The position numbers and the translations under genes are program-made. Below the pieces are notes generated by a model. The model was not told the DNA's origin. It saw nothing but the letters and a program-made list of their open reading frames with translations, and ran no database searches. Shown one piece after another: positions 63,872 to 64,000 of a DNA stretch of 64,000 bases. This stretch comes from Ophiura sarsii (lineage: Eukaryota; Echinodermata; Ophiuroidea; Amphilepidida; Ophiuridae): NCBI GenBank assembly GCA_035610835.1, contig CM069449.1:55436308-55500307 (forward strand), read 5' to 3'. Each line of letters starts with the position of its first letter. Within the stretch, counting starts at the first letter, position 1.

Positions 63872-64000
63872 GTAAGCCCCCCCCCCCTCCCCCCCGAAAG
63901 AAATTGTTTGATTGTCCTCGTCCGCCCCACTGTTGAAATCCTCCCGACTCAATTTTTTTTCTCTCAAAAATTTCAATCTTTTTTTCACATTTTAGTCGAA
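63872..64000 (+). other. Start of the NDUFS2 intron after exon 10
   Basis: Donor gtaagc followed by a C-rich run (63878-63895) and AT-rich sequence to the window edge. The remaining coding exons of NDUFS2 lie beyond. Confidence 0.8.

Overview
This is animal (metazoan) nuclear DNA: AT-rich and intron-bearing, with metazoan splice sites, Pol III tRNA-like genes, non-LTR and Penelope-type retrotransposons, and many short palindromic DNA-transposon derivatives. Everything in it is eukaryotic; there are no operons. The density of foldback elements, the G/C homopolymer runs and the protein similarity fit a marine invertebrate, perhaps an ambulacrarian (hemichordate or echinoderm), but that placement is a low-confidence guess.

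One protein-coding host gene is recognisable: NDUFS2, the 49 kDa core subunit of mitochondrial complex I, on the + strand from the start codon at 39135 to beyond the right edge. I could place eleven exons by reading frame, AG/GT boundaries and phase: 39135-39241, 46532-46656, 48357-48466, 49390-49591, 50287-50399, 51686-51760, 53109-53186, 54433-54518, 58010-58129, 58223-58342 and 63742-63871. The last coding exons are off the window. The exons at 58010 and 58223 are two versions of the same 120-bp exon (34 of 40 residues identical, same phases, both with good splice sites, 93 bp apart). They look like a mutually exclusive pair giving two NDUFS2 isoforms, and this is the most interesting signal here. 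The end of exon 7 with its splice donor has also been amplified into a tandem array in the following intron.

Positions 1-39000 show no host protein gene that I can support. They hold a 5'-truncated Penelope-like element (5.1-6.6 kb), an inverted duplication carrying two tRNA-Asn-like genes (7.3-7.8 and 12.6-13.2 kb), LINE fragments (19.4 and 36.0 kb), a degenerate telomere-like stretch (10.1 kb), a 2.5-kb minisatellite broken by nested insertions (33.3-35.9 kb), and many MITEs. Within NDUFS2, intron 1 holds a SINE-like element and a 5'-truncated LINE, most other large introns hold at least one foldback element, and intron 10 holds a 4.8-kb palindromic element with TA target duplications.

Several MITE families recur: TTAGGCC-ended elements (1.4, 9.4, 18.8, 28.6, 40.4/44.3, 52.1, 57.1 kb); TTAA-flanked AGGTAGATG elements (26.0, 28.0, 33.4, 45.6, 51.3 kb); TTAA-flanked CACTTTCC elements (1.1, 6.8, 18.0, 52.9 kb); and TA-flanked elements (14.0, 34.2, 47.6, 57.3, 58.7 kb). 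Target duplications are visible at several of them and allow tentative superfamily assignment (hAT, piggyBac-like, Tc1/mariner-like). All coordinates and identities were read by eye, so repeat boundaries may be off by a few to tens of bases.
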